Assembly (NCBI RefSeq): GCF_014062315.1
Contig: NZ_JACGLT010000015.1
Location: 25,188-89,187, forward strand
Reading direction: 5' to 3'
Source: Gelidibacter maritimus
GTDB lineage: Bacteria > Bacteroidota > Bacteroidia > Flavobacteriales > Flavobacteriaceae
Length of the DNA stretch: 64,000 bases
Part shown: positions 36,972 to 45,878 of the stretch, piece after piece
Layout: each line of letters opens with the position of its first letter
How positions within the stretch are numbered: the stretch's first letter is position 1
Notes under the pieces: model-generated
The model's input: only the letters and a program-made list of their open reading frames with translations
Databases searched by the model: none
Told to the model about the DNA's origin: nothing
Made by a program: the position numbers and the translations under genes

Positions 36972-37958
36972 TTATGTGGTCATAATCTCTGAAACGCGAA
37001 GCAATTCCCGATCTATTTTCGACTGTCCTTTGATAGCTTCTCTTAAGTGGGTCAACTCAATTTTCTCATTGAGTAATCCAACCATATAATTGGTTTTTCC
37101 TTCCAACAAAGTTTCCACAGCTTTTACGCCCATTCTACTCGCTAATACCCTATCAAAACAAGATGGAGATCCACCACGTTGCATGTGTCCCAAAACCGAA
37201 ACCCTAACATCATATTCATCCATATTGGCTTCAACGTAATCTTTCAACTCAAAAACGTTTTTACCTATTTTATCGCCTTCTGCAACGACAACTATACTGG
37301 ACGATTTTCCTGAACGTTTACTTCTATGCAGCGATTCCAACAGACGATCAAGACCCAGGTTTTCTTCTGGAATCAAAATTTCTTCCGCACCTGCACCAAC
37401 ACCTGCATTCAACGCTATATGACCGACGTCACGCCCCATTACTTCCACAAAAAACAAGCGGTTGTGCGAACTTGCCGTATCTCGAATTTTATCTATACAA
37501 TCTACCACGGTATTCAATGCCGTGTCAAAGCCTATGGTATGGGTTGTTCCAAAGATATCGTTATCTATGGTACAAGGAATTCCAATCACTGGAAAATCAA
37601 ATTCTTTATTGAATACCAATCCGCCATTGAAGGTTCCATCACCACCAATAACAACGAGTGCATCAACCTGTGCATTCTTGAGTTGGTCATGCGCTATTTT
37701 ACGACCTTCCGGTGTTCTAAATTCTTTAGATCGCGCAGATTTAAGCACGGTCCCACCTTTATTGACAATACCCTTTACACTACGGGCGTCCATTGGTCTA
37801 AAATCTCCCTCCATGATTCCTTCGAAACCACGATAAATACCTACACATTCTATATTATAATAGGCGCAGGTTCTGACTACGGAACGAATGGCTGCATTCA
37901 TTCCTGGGGCGTCGCCTCCAGAAGTCATCACCCCAATTTTTTTGATGTTTTTTGACAT
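36972..37958 (-). CDS. pfkA: ATP-dependent 6-phosphofructokinase
   Basis: A 328-aa enzyme that phosphorylates fructose-6-phosphate. Motifs: MTSGGDAPGMNAAIRSVVR (phosphate loop), VVIGGDGTFNGG, PCTIDNDIFGTTHTIGFDTALN with the catalytic Asp pair, VEVMGRDVGHIALN and HMQRGGSPSCFDR. The GGDGT glycine pattern indicates the ATP type and not the PPi type. A perfect 9-bp inverted repeat sits 7 bp before the start codon (37966-37990) and may be an operator or leader hairpin. Confidence 0.97.
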   Translation of the reverse strand: MSKNIKKIGVMTSGGDAPGMNAAIRSVVRTCAYYNIECVGIYRGFEGIMEGDFRPMDARSVKGIVNKGGTVLKSARSKEFRTPEGRKIAHDQLKNAQVDALVVIGGDGTFNGGLVFNKEFDFPVIGIPCTIDNDIFGTTHTIGFDTALNTVVDCIDKIRDTASSHNRLFFVEVMGRDVGHIALNAGVGAGAEEILIPEENLGLDRLLESLHRSKRSGKSSSIVVVAEGDKIGKNVFELKDYVEANMDEYDVRVSVLGHMQRGGSPSCFDRVLASRMGVKAVETLLEGKTNYMVGLLNEKIELTHLREAIKGQSKIDRELLRVSEIMTT

Positions 37959-37965
37959 TTATATA

Positions 37966-37990
37966 GTTTAGTAAAGTAAAATTACTAAAC
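37966..37990. promoter_or_regulatory. inverted repeat upstream of pfkA, possible operator
   Basis: GTTTAGTAA, 7-nt spacer, TTACTAAAC: a perfect 9-bp inverted repeat 8-32 nt upstream of the pfkA ATG. There is no T-tract on the pfkA side, so a terminator is unlikely. A regulator site or a start-sequestering hairpin would fit. Confidence 0.5.
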
Positions 37991-38092
37991 TAATACTATA
38001 ATAAAGGTGGGAATTATAATATTTTAACGCGTATCATGAAATTCAATCGATTTCGTTAATAACTAAATGGAAATTATGCAAAAATTGTTGAT

Positions 38093-41000
38093 TTAATCCT
38101 CGTTTTCTCCCTCTTTCTTCTTCATTTTGACATATTCTGGAAGAAGGTTTTCTTCTCTCGTTCCTACGTTTTCGTTTTTAATAGTTGTGTTATTGTCTTT
38201 TCTGTTTTTTCCTGAAAAGATGATTCTCAGCAATTCCCTAAAGGTATCAAACTCCACGTTATATGACAGTCCAACACCTTGTGTATAACCAATTTCTTCA
38301 CCAAAATTTCTGATGTTATTTTCTCTATTGAAGAATTTTGCAGATAATGTTCCGTCTTCGTTCAGTAACAATTCTATTTCAGCATCTCCAGCAATAACTG
38401 TTTCATTGACCCCACCAATGGGTACTCCAACTTTTCCGTTGAAGAGCACCCGATCGCTAATTTTAGTACTTAAGGTCAAGCCTAATCGATCATCTGATCT
38501 GTAGTCAGGAGTTTGTTCGCCTGCTTGAAAATTTAAACCGAGTTTCAGTTTGTCATCATCACTGGACAGCAAATCGTTGAACAAGCTATTTACACGATCG
38601 GCAATAGTACCATAAGCTTGCTGGCCTAAACTTATTTCACTGGCAAACGAACCGGTGGCCAATAAAAACAGGGCTTGGTTCTCTCTACTTTCTTTAGTTT
38701 CCAATCGATATTCCAGCTCCGATCTTACCGTGGAACTCGCATTTGGAAAAGCCAGGTTAAAATCTGGTGTAGGTTGCTCCAATTGCCCGGATAGATTGAT
38801 CTCTACGTTTACCGGAATGCTTCTATTGATTGGATTATCCAATAAAACCGATGGATTAGCTTCTGTTTTGTAAATAGCCTTTAGATTGATTTGCGCTTTC
38901 AAGGCATCACCTTCCCAAATAATACTGCCTCCAGGTTCAACGACTAAGTTCTTCTGAATCAAACCACCATAAGAAAAATTATAGATGCCCTTGAACACAG
39001 CAAAGTCACCCCACATTTTAAATTTGCCGTTAGTATTGATTTCAAATAAAAGGTTTCCTTCTCCACTACCCTGTATGGTGCTTCCGGAGTTTCTGTCGAT
39101 GACAATCTCAATATCGGCATTTTGATTAACATCTAAATCAAACTTTAACTCCAAGCCTTTGACTTGGGTCTCAGTAATGCTTTCGCCTTTTAAACGTGCC
39201 GCTTTTTCTTCAGGACTTAAAAAATGGATATAAGAGTTGTCTCCAAAACTTTCAACGTCATTCAGTGGTATCTTAAAGACGGTTCCTTGAGAGGTACTGC
39301 CATCTACCTCAATAACCAATTGGTCCGTTGGTCCATTAATACTGGCTGTCCCGTTCATAAACGCCGTGCCATAATACAAGGCATCTTCGGCATCGTCAGT
39401 GTTTAAAACCAACAATCGGTTTGTGTCTATATCTAATCCAAGTCTCCAATCGGAAAAATTTTGATGCGACATAAAGCCATTTAACGTCGCTTTTGAAAAG
39501 AATTCTGAATCAGTAAGTACCACATCATTAAAAAGAAAACGTTGGTCTTTTAAAGTGACTTCGGTATCAAAATCAAAGGCATAATCCACATTCAAATACG
39601 GAATAGCCAATCCAGCATTGTCCAAAATCAAATCGCCATCAATTTGTGGTTTTTTCAAATCTCCAGAGACCTTCACATGGCCTGAAGCCAATCCTCGGAT
39701 TTGATTAATGACATCCGCGCCGAAAACATTTAAGGGCTCCAGATCAAATTCATCAAATGCCACCTCCACATCAATATTTGAATTGGTGGCGCTCACGTCA
39801 ATATTGCCCGTCACATCCAATGATTTCAGATTGTCGTTTCTCAAAAGCAGATCGACGGTATAGTTGGTGAGCGATTGATTGCCAACAATATCTGCTCTTA
39901 AATCGCCTAACATATATTCATTAAACGTGAACTTTTCGATGCTCACATCTGAATCAGGTACATACACTCCATTTTTTTGTAGGATATCCAATTTTCCATT
40001 CAGGATGCCCCCAAAACTGATGCTATCAAGTGTTGGTGTCACCTTGTATAGATCCACGTCCATGAATCTCAGTTTTATATCTTTATAAGTTGAGTCGCGT
40101 AAAGCTCCAGACAATTGGATTTCTTCATCTTCATGGCTGAAAACCACTTCCGAAATATCAAACGCCTTAAAATCTCTATCAAAAGCAACTTTATTGAGGT
40201 CGTCTTTTTGTTTGTTTATAATCCACTCATTGTCTTTAATATTAATATCTGATCTTTTAAACCCCACAACTGATTTGTTGTCTTCGTCAATTGTATAAAA
40301 CAAACTTAAATTGTAGTGGTCATTATTGTATTTGCCACCATTAAATTCAGATTTTATAAAGAGGGTATCTCTTACAGTTACATTGATCAGATTGAACTTT
40401 GAAATGTTATAGAATTTGGTGTTTATGGAATCTACTTCTATAAAGGTGTTGTAAAGTGGATTTCCATTATCAATATTGATCTGAATATCATTGGCAAAAT
40501 AGTCGAGCAACTTTATTTGAGGCGAATTGAAAGTTAGATTGAATCCGCGCTGATCACTTTCAATCCGTCCTTTGACGAACGTGTTTTTTCCAAGTTCCAA
40601 ATCATGGTAAAAGACCTCCACTATCTTATTATAAATGGTGAAGTTAAAATCGATATATTGTTCGGTTTGAACTTTATGTGGACTATAATTGGTGTAAATA
40701 CTTCCGATTGAATTTTCAACGAGCTTTCCGATATCCTTATATTTAAAAACGCCACTCACCTGCCCTTCAATAATATCTGGCGAATTGATTTTAACAATGC
40801 GTTCTTTCCCAATAAAGCTTGAAGTTATTTCAAAGTCGTCAAAGTAATAGGTGTCATTTTCATTGATATAGGTAGTGTTATTGAAAGTGAGTGTCCCAAA
40901 AGCATCATCAATGCTTGATCCATCCATATCCATAGTAACATCACCGCTAAAAATGGAAATACTATCCTTTTTCACAAAATTGAGCGCTTTTAGATTCGCG

Positions 41001-42502
41001 TACGTCACTTCAGCAGTAAAATCCAAGGCACTGATGTCCTTTGACATATCAGCCAGTCCGTTGAACTTGAATTTTAAATTTTCGTCCTGTGAAAATAAAT
41101 CGCCGTTAAATATCTTATTTCCCAATCGGCCAGAAATATCGATATTTTGGTAATTATAATTATTGTAGTTGAGACTGAACACATGCCCTTTAATATTGGT
41201 ATTTAGATTTTCAAGGGTAAAGCCTTTCCCGTCCACTTCCATGTCAAAGGTGGTTTCTTTAATGTTTGGATCATCCAAGAGCGCTCCAAGGTCAAAATCT
41301 TCAAAAACAACATTGCCTTTATAGCTGGCGTTGTCAATATCATTAAATCGCAATAAATTTAAATTCGATTCAATATGACCAAGTGCTGTGTTGATCTTTA
41401 AATCGGCCACTATATCTGAGGATGTGATTTTCGATTTCCCGTAAACAGTAAACCCTCCCAGTTTAGAAAATATACTCGGAATTGACGCACCTAAAACGTT
41501 TGGCATGAGCGACTTCAGATCGTAGTAATTAGAAGACAGATTACTGAAATCGCCATCCATTTCAAAAGTATTGGGTTCTATATTAAATAAATTCTTAAAA
41601 TTTATATCGCCGTAAACCTTAGTTTGACTGCTGGTATTGAGCCTTAGGTTCATCATGGTCAAATCATTTAATGTTCCGCTCAAACTCACACTAAATTGTG
41701 CGTGGTCTTCAATTCCAAACTCATCATAAAAGGTGTTCAGCTCGTTAAGCATCACATTAGAATCCTCAAATTTGGCCACAACTTCCACTTTATTTGTAAA
41801 GTCTTGTAAATCCTCACGCTTGTACTTAAAGGTCAAATCGCCATTGAGAAAAGAATTGGGCGTTTTTATAGATAAGTCAGCAAAAGTCATGTGCTCTAAG
41901 GTGTATTCAAAGTCCGTCACCAAATTTTTCACGGTCAATCCCCTGCTGTCCCTGAAAGTAAGCGTGTTTATGCGTGCACTAACATCGCTGGCATTGATTA
42001 AGAAGTTGGTCGCATTCAAATTCAGATTATTAAACTCAAGGATTTTTGGATTTTCCTTATTGTCATTAATCATTCTGAACGTGCTGCCATATATGGACAC
42101 GTCACTTGAGGATAGTAAAAACTTGCTTTTATCGGGTCTCGGATTGTCTTCATCAAACCGTGCCACAAATACATCCAAATTGGTTTGATCCTCTCCCAAA
42201 TACGTTCTAACATTAAAGGTTAGCCCATTGATGTCAATGTCGCCAAAAGCCAATTTACTGTTATACAGATTTCTGTAATTTAGTATGGACGTATTTAATC
42301 CATCAATACCAATTAGAGTATCTTGTTTATAATCTTCTATATAAATGCCTTTAAGCGCCACGTCTCCGTTAAAACGAAGCCCAACTTTGTTGATATAAAT
42401 ATGTGTACCGTAATCATCATTGATGCGTTTGGTCACTTTTTTCCCCAAAAATGTTTGGACGGGTGGAATAGAGAGAATCAGCACCAAAATGATGAATAGC
42501 AA
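38093..42502 (-). CDS. TamB-like translocation/assembly module protein
   Basis: A 1469-aa protein: one N-terminal membrane anchor and then a very long beta-rich, Asp/Asn-rich periplasmic body, with a C-terminal DUF490/TamB domain (last ~400 residues, SIIWEGDALKAQINLKA, INLSGQLEQPTPDF, GLTLSTKISDRVLFNGKVG). TamB-like proteins bridge the membranes and carry phospholipid or assist outer-membrane proteins. The listed start is a TTG. The same frame runs on upstream for 20 codons to a stop and encodes RIKKLLKIASKIVAIIV, a better basic-plus-hydrophobic anchor, yet without an ATG. The true start is therefore probably a rare codon upstream. Confidence 0.88.
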   Translation of the reverse strand: MLFIILVLILSIPPVQTFLGKKVTKRINDDYGTHIYINKVGLRFNGDVALKGIYIEDYKQDTLIGIDGLNTSILNYRNLYNSKLAFGDIDINGLTFNVRTYLGEDQTNLDVFVARFDEDNPRPDKSKFLLSSSDVSIYGSTFRMINDNKENPKILEFNNLNLNATNFLINASDVSARINTLTFRDSRGLTVKNLVTDFEYTLEHMTFADLSIKTPNSFLNGDLTFKYKREDLQDFTNKVEVVAKFEDSNVMLNELNTFYDEFGIEDHAQFSVSLSGTLNDLTMMNLRLNTSSQTKVYGDINFKNLFNIEPNTFEMDGDFSNLSSNYYDLKSLMPNVLGASIPSIFSKLGGFTVYGKSKITSSDIVADLKINTALGHIESNLNLLRFNDIDNASYKGNVVFEDFDLGALLDDPNIKETTFDMEVDGKGFTLENLNTNIKGHVFSLNYNNYNYQNIDISGRLGNKIFNGDLFSQDENLKFKFNGLADMSKDISALDFTAEVTYANLKALNFVKKDSISIFSGDVTMDMDGSSIDDAFGTLTFNNTTYINENDTYYFDDFEITSSFIGKERIVKINSPDIIEGQVSGVFKYKDIGKLVENSIGSIYTNYSPHKVQTEQYIDFNFTIYNKIVEVFYHDLELGKNTFVKGRIESDQRGFNLTFNSPQIKLLDYFANDIQINIDNGNPLYNTFIEVDSINTKFYNISKFNLINVTVRDTLFIKSEFNGGKYNNDHYNLSLFYTIDEDNKSVVGFKRSDINIKDNEWIINKQKDDLNKVAFDRDFKAFDISEVVFSHEDEEIQLSGALRDSTYKDIKLRFMDVDLYKVTPTLDSISFGGILNGKLDILQKNGVYVPDSDVSIEKFTFNEYMLGDLRADIVGNQSLTNYTVDLLLRNDNLKSLDVTGNIDVSATNSNIDVEVAFDEFDLEPLNVFGADVINQIRGLASGHVKVSGDLKKPQIDGDLILDNAGLAIPYLNVDYAFDFDTEVTLKDQRFLFNDVVLTDSEFFSKATLNGFMSHQNFSDWRLGLDIDTNRLLVLNTDDAEDALYYGTAFMNGTASINGPTDQLVIEVDGSTSQGTVFKIPLNDVESFGDNSYIHFLSPEEKAARLKGESITETQVKGLELKFDLDVNQNADIEIVIDRNSGSTIQGSGEGNLLFEINTNGKFKMWGDFAVFKGIYNFSYGGLIQKNLVVEPGGSIIWEGDALKAQINLKAIYKTEANPSVLLDNPINRSIPVNVEINLSGQLEQPTPDFNLAFPNASSTVRSELEYRLETKESRENQALFLLATGSFASEISLGQQAYGTIADRVNSLFNDLLSSDDDKLKLGLNFQAGEQTPDYRSDDRLGLTLSTKISDRVLFNGKVGVPIGGVNETVIAGDAEIELLLNEDGTLSAKFFNRENNIRNFGEEIGYTQGVGLSYNVEFDTFRELLRIIFSGKNRKDNNTTIKNENVGTREENLLPEYVKMKKKEGENED

Positions 42503-42544
42503 AACAATTATTGCTACAATTTTAGATGCTATTTTTAAAAGTTT

Positions 42545-42573
42545 TTTGATGCGTTTTAAAAGTTATAACTTTG
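42545..42573 (+). promoter_or_regulatory. tsaD promoter (TTTG-N17-TAACTTTG)
   Basis: TTTG at 42545-42548 and TAACTTTG at 42566-42573, 17 nt apart: the best full match to the Bacteroidota -33/-7 consensus in the window. The predicted TSS is near 42580, 32 nt before the tsaD ATG. Confidence 0.72.
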
Positions 42574-42577
42574 AAGC

Positions 42578-42585
42578 CAAAATTA
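42578..42585 (-). promoter_or_regulatory. tamB -7 box facing the tsaD promoter
   Basis: The minus strand reads TAATTTTG, an exact TAnnTTTG match only 4 nt from the tsaD -7 box and pointing at it. No -33 TTTG is seen at normal spacing. If it is used, the TSS is near 42571 and the tamB leader is about 70 nt to the TTG. Confidence 0.45.
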
Positions 42586-42611
42586 ACAATTATTGTGCCT
42601 AATTCTTACTA

Positions 42612-43634
42612 ATGGCTACACAAAATATTTATATTCTCGCAATTGAGTCGTCTTGTGACGATACCGCTGCTTCTGTAATGCTTAACGGGAAAATCCTGAG
42701 TAATGTTGTGGCTGGTCAAAGCATCCATGAAGCTTATGGTGGCGTTGTACCGGAATTGGCCTCTAGGGCCCATCAGCAAAACATTGTTCCAGTGGTCCAA
42801 CAAGCTTTAAAACGAGCCAATGTGGATAAGAAACAACTCAGTGCCATCGCGTTCACACGTGGCCCAGGTTTGATGGGATCTTTATTGGTTGGCACCTCGT
42901 TTGCTAAATCAATGGCCTATGGATTGAACATTCCTTTGATTGATGTCAACCATATGCAGGCGCATATTTTAGCTCATTTTATTGATGAGGACGGGTTTAA
43001 CAAACCTCCTTTTCCTTTTTTGGCTATGACCATTTCTGGTGGACATACACAAATAGTGAAGGTCAATTCACATTTTGACATGGAAGTCATTGGAGAAACC
43101 ATCGATGATGCTGTTGGTGAGGCTTTCGATAAGAGTGGCAAGATCTTGGGTTTAGGCTATCCTGCTGGCCCTGAAATTGACAAACGCGCAAAATTGGGCA
43201 ATCCTAAGGCATTTAAATTCACTAAACCGAAAGTGGAAGGACTGAATTTTAGCTTTTCGGGATTAAAAACAGCCATTCTCTATTTTATTCAAAAAGAAAC
43301 TAAGGCAAATCCGAATTTTATTGAGGAAAACCTAAATGATATTTGCGCCTCCATACAATATACAATCATCGGTATTTTGATTGATAAATTGAAACTTGCC
43401 TCAAAGCAAACCGGGATTAAACATATTGCTATTGGGGGCGGTGTTTCAGCCAATTCGGGCATTAGACAAGCTTTGAAAGATGGAGAGGGAAAATTTGGAT
43501 GGACCACCTATGTGCCTAAGTTTGAATTTACAACAGATAATGCGGCAATGATTGCCATTGTTGGATATTTGAAATTTCTGGAAGGCGAATTTGCACAACA
43601 GAGCGTCACGGCTTCCTCGCGACTTAAAATTTAA
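42612..43634 (+). CDS. tsaD: tRNA N6-adenosine threonylcarbamoyltransferase
   Basis: A 340-aa ASKHA-fold protein that transfers threonylcarbamoyl to A37 of ANN-decoding tRNAs as the catalytic subunit of the TsaBDE complex. Family marks are AIESSCDDTAAS, the metal site HMQAHILAHF, AMTISGGHTQIV, VGEAFDKSGKILGLGYPAGP and the final AAMIAIVGY. Starts at ATG 42612 downstream of a good promoter and is followed after 11 bp by rsmE. Confidence 0.97.
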   Translation: MATQNIYILAIESSCDDTAASVMLNGKILSNVVAGQSIHEAYGGVVPELASRAHQQNIVPVVQQALKRANVDKKQLSAIAFTRGPGLMGSLLVGTSFAKSMAYGLNIPLIDVNHMQAHILAHFIDEDGFNKPPFPFLAMTISGGHTQIVKVNSHFDMEVIGETIDDAVGEAFDKSGKILGLGYPAGPEIDKRAKLGNPKAFKFTKPKVEGLNFSFSGLKTAILYFIQKETKANPNFIEENLNDICASIQYTIIGILIDKLKLASKQTGIKHIAIGGGVSANSGIRQALKDGEGKFGWTTYVPKFEFTTDNAAMIAIVGYLKFLEGEFAQQSVTASSRLKI

Positions 43635-43645
43635 TCAATACCGCA

Positions 43646-44353
43646 ATGCAGCTTTTCTATAATCCGAATATTAACGAGAACACCACGCAAATTGACTTTT
43701 CAAAAGATGAAAGCCGACATATTGTGAAGGTGTTACGAAAAAAAAATGGCGACCAGCTTCAAATCACCAATGGAAAAGGCTGGCTGTTTGTTGCCGAAAT
43801 TACACTTGCAGATATAAAAAACTGTGTGGCATCCATAATTTCCAAATCGTTCGAATCTGAACGAAACTACAAAGTTCATTTGGCGGTAGCGCCTACAAAA
43901 ATGAATGATCGCTACGAATGGTTTTTAGAAAAAGCGACTGAAATTGGCGTGGACACCATAACGCCCATTATTTGTGACCACAGCGAACGAAAAGTTATTA
44001 AAACTGACCGGTTTGAAAAAATCCTTCAAGCGGCGATGAAACAATCATTACATCGTTATTTGCCAGAATTACAGGAAGCGATTTCATTCTCTAACTTTAT
44101 AAATCAACCGTTCAACGGTCAGAAATTTATTGCACATTGTGAAGACACACGTCGGATTTCTTTAAAAAAAGCGTTAAATACTAATACAGACGTTCTTGTT
44201 TTGATAGGCCCTGAAGGCGATTTTAGTCCTGATGAAATCAAGGCAGCCTTAGCCATAGGATTCCAACCTGTGACCATGGGAAATACACGTTTACGTACAG
44301 AAACGGCAGCCATTGTAGCGTGCCATAGTGTTGCATTTGCAAATGAACCATAA
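43646..44353 (+). CDS. rsmE: 16S rRNA (uracil1498-N3)-methyltransferase
   Basis: A 235-aa SPOUT methylase. N-terminal PUA-like part (DESRHIVKVLRKKNGDQLQI), then TEIGVDTITPIICDHSERK, the SAM-binding knot LIGPEGDFSPDEIKAA and the C-terminal LRTETAAIVACHSV. Length and order match RsmE, which methylates U1498 of 16S rRNA. In one run with tsaD (11 bp), both acting in translation fidelity. Confidence 0.95.
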   Translation: MQLFYNPNINENTTQIDFSKDESRHIVKVLRKKNGDQLQITNGKGWLFVAEITLADIKNCVASIISKSFESERNYKVHLAVAPTKMNDRYEWFLEKATEIGVDTITPIICDHSERKVIKTDRFEKILQAAMKQSLHRYLPELQEAISFSNFINQPFNGQKFIAHCEDTRRISLKKALNTNTDVLVLIGPEGDFSPDEIKAALAIGFQPVTMGNTRLRTETAAIVACHSVAFANEP

Positions 44354-44483
44354 CTTTACATAAAGCGTATATGTTATTCATAAACAGTGCATTAAGCATA
44401 TTTTCATAATAATAAAGTACTGATTATCTAACTTTCAATTCGTGCAATTTATTTTAACCCGTTTTTATTTTTATTTTTGGAAG

Positions 44484-45152
44484 ATGAAATTTAGCATGAC
44501 CATTTCAAAGCATTTTTTTGCCATTTTATGCTTTGGCATCTGTGCAACAGCGTCGTTGCAGGCACAAGAAATTGCTGTATTAAAGTATAAAGGTGGTGGC
44601 GATTGGTATGCAAATCCAACTTCGTTGCCCAACTTGATTTCTTATTGCAATCTCCACATCAATACTAAAATTAATCCCAGACCTCAAACTGTAGAGCCTG
44701 ATAGTCCCGATATTTTTCAATTTCCCTTTATACATATGACAGGACATGGCAACGTGTTTTTCAGTGAAAACGATATCGAAAATTTAAGAAACTATCTTTT
44801 TTCTGGTGGATTTTTACATATTGATGACAATTACGGATTGGAACCATATTTAATAAAGGAGCTCAAAAAATTGTTTCCAAATAAGGAATTGGTAGAATTG
44901 CCAAAGACACACCCTATTTTTAGTACCGCCTTTAAATTTCCTGAAGGATTACCTAAAATTCATGAACATGATGGCAAAAGACCCCAAGCTTTTGGCATTT
45001 TCGACAACGAAAGATTAGTCCTTCTATTTACTTATGAAACTGATTTAGGTAACGGCTGGGAAGATGAAGAAGTCCACAATGACCCTTTAGATGTACGGGA
45101 AAAAGCGTTGAAAATGGGCGCAAATATTATTAAGTATGTTTTTGAAAATTAA
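44484..45152 (+). CDS. DUF4159 domain protein with signal peptide
   Basis: 222 aa from ATG 44484: signal peptide (MKFSMTISKHFFAILCFGIC to LQAQ), then the DUF4159 body with LKYKGGGDWYANP, FPFIHMTGHGNVFF and GGFLHIDDNYGLEPY. The upstream GTG at 44442 would put 14 aromatic residues before a second signal and is unlikely. DUF4159 has a class I glutamine amidotransferase-like fold, and its role is unknown. In other Bacteroidota and in planctomycetes it often accompanies MoxR/DUF58/VWA genes, but here it stands alone. Confidence 0.85.
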   Translation: MKFSMTISKHFFAILCFGICATASLQAQEIAVLKYKGGGDWYANPTSLPNLISYCNLHINTKINPRPQTVEPDSPDIFQFPFIHMTGHGNVFFSENDIENLRNYLFSGGFLHIDDNYGLEPYLIKELKKLFPNKELVELPKTHPIFSTAFKFPEGLPKIHEHDGKRPQAFGIFDNERLVLLFTYETDLGNGWEDEEVHNDPLDVREKALKMGANIIKYVFEN

Positions 45153-45281
45153 CCGGATTTTTGAACTGTTTTTAGACACTAATTTCAGAAATACCACTAA
45201 TTTTTTGATGAATTTTAAATTTCACAAAAGCAGAATCAACAATCGTAAATCAAAAATCCTCAATCGCTAATCTCCAATCCC

Positions 45282-45791
45282 ATGCAGCTCACCCATTATA
45301 ACTCCAATTTCGAACAACATAGCTTTCCTATTACTTTAATATGCGATAATGTGAGCAATGCTGCCAATATTGGGAGTTTATTTAGAACGGCAGATGCTTT
45401 TGGAATTGAAAAAATAATTTTTTGTGGTAATCCAGTTCCTTTTGGTAGAAAGGTGGCCCAAACTTCCAGATCAACGGAAAAATATGTCAATTACGAATGG
45501 CATGACAACCCTGAAAACATACTACAAAAATTCAGATCTTTAGGATATCTGATTTTGGCTTTAGAAATCACTGACAACAGTACCTCCCTAATACACATGG
45601 AGCTGAATACCAAACAACCAATAGCATTACTCATTGGAGATGAAAATTTTGGAGTTTCTGAAACATTATTAAAACTAGCTGATCATATCTTTCATATTGA
45701 GATGTTCGGCCAAAACAGCAGTATGAATGTTGTACAGGCCACTAATATTGCTCTTTATGAAATAACTAAACAACTTAGAAAAAATAAATGA
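45282..45791 (+). CDS. TrmH/SpoU-family RNA 2'-O-methyltransferase
   Basis: A 169-aa minimal SPOUT protein without an N-terminal substrate-binding domain. Motif 1 ICDNVSNAANIGSLFRTADAFG, motif 2 ALLIGDENFGVSE and motif 3 SSMNVVQATNIALYEI form the SAM-binding trefoil knot. Probably ribose-methylates tRNA or rRNA; the target nucleotide is not readable. A separate gene after a 129-bp spacer that contains a low-complexity AATC-rich stretch (about 45235-45280). Confidence 0.92.
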   Translation: MQLTHYNSNFEQHSFPITLICDNVSNAANIGSLFRTADAFGIEKIIFCGNPVPFGRKVAQTSRSTEKYVNYEWHDNPENILQKFRSLGYLILALEITDNSTSLIHMELNTKQPIALLIGDENFGVSETLLKLADHIFHIEMFGQNSSMNVVQATNIALYEITKQLRKNK

Positions 45792-45878
45792 CAATGGTTT
45801 AGAGCCATGGTCAAAGTTGTTTTGAATAGCGTTAATTTTTGTTGCAACCGCATCCTAAATTTGGTTTATATTTAAAAA

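Noticed and set aside
37326..37955. 209-aa antisense ORF over pfkA
   Set aside because: pfkA is fully supported on the other strand; composition is that of a shadow frame.
45235..45280. AATC-rich repeat-like stretch (atcaacaatcgtaaatcaaa...)
   Set aside because: Only loose low-complexity similarity, no exact unit, short; not called as a repeat element.
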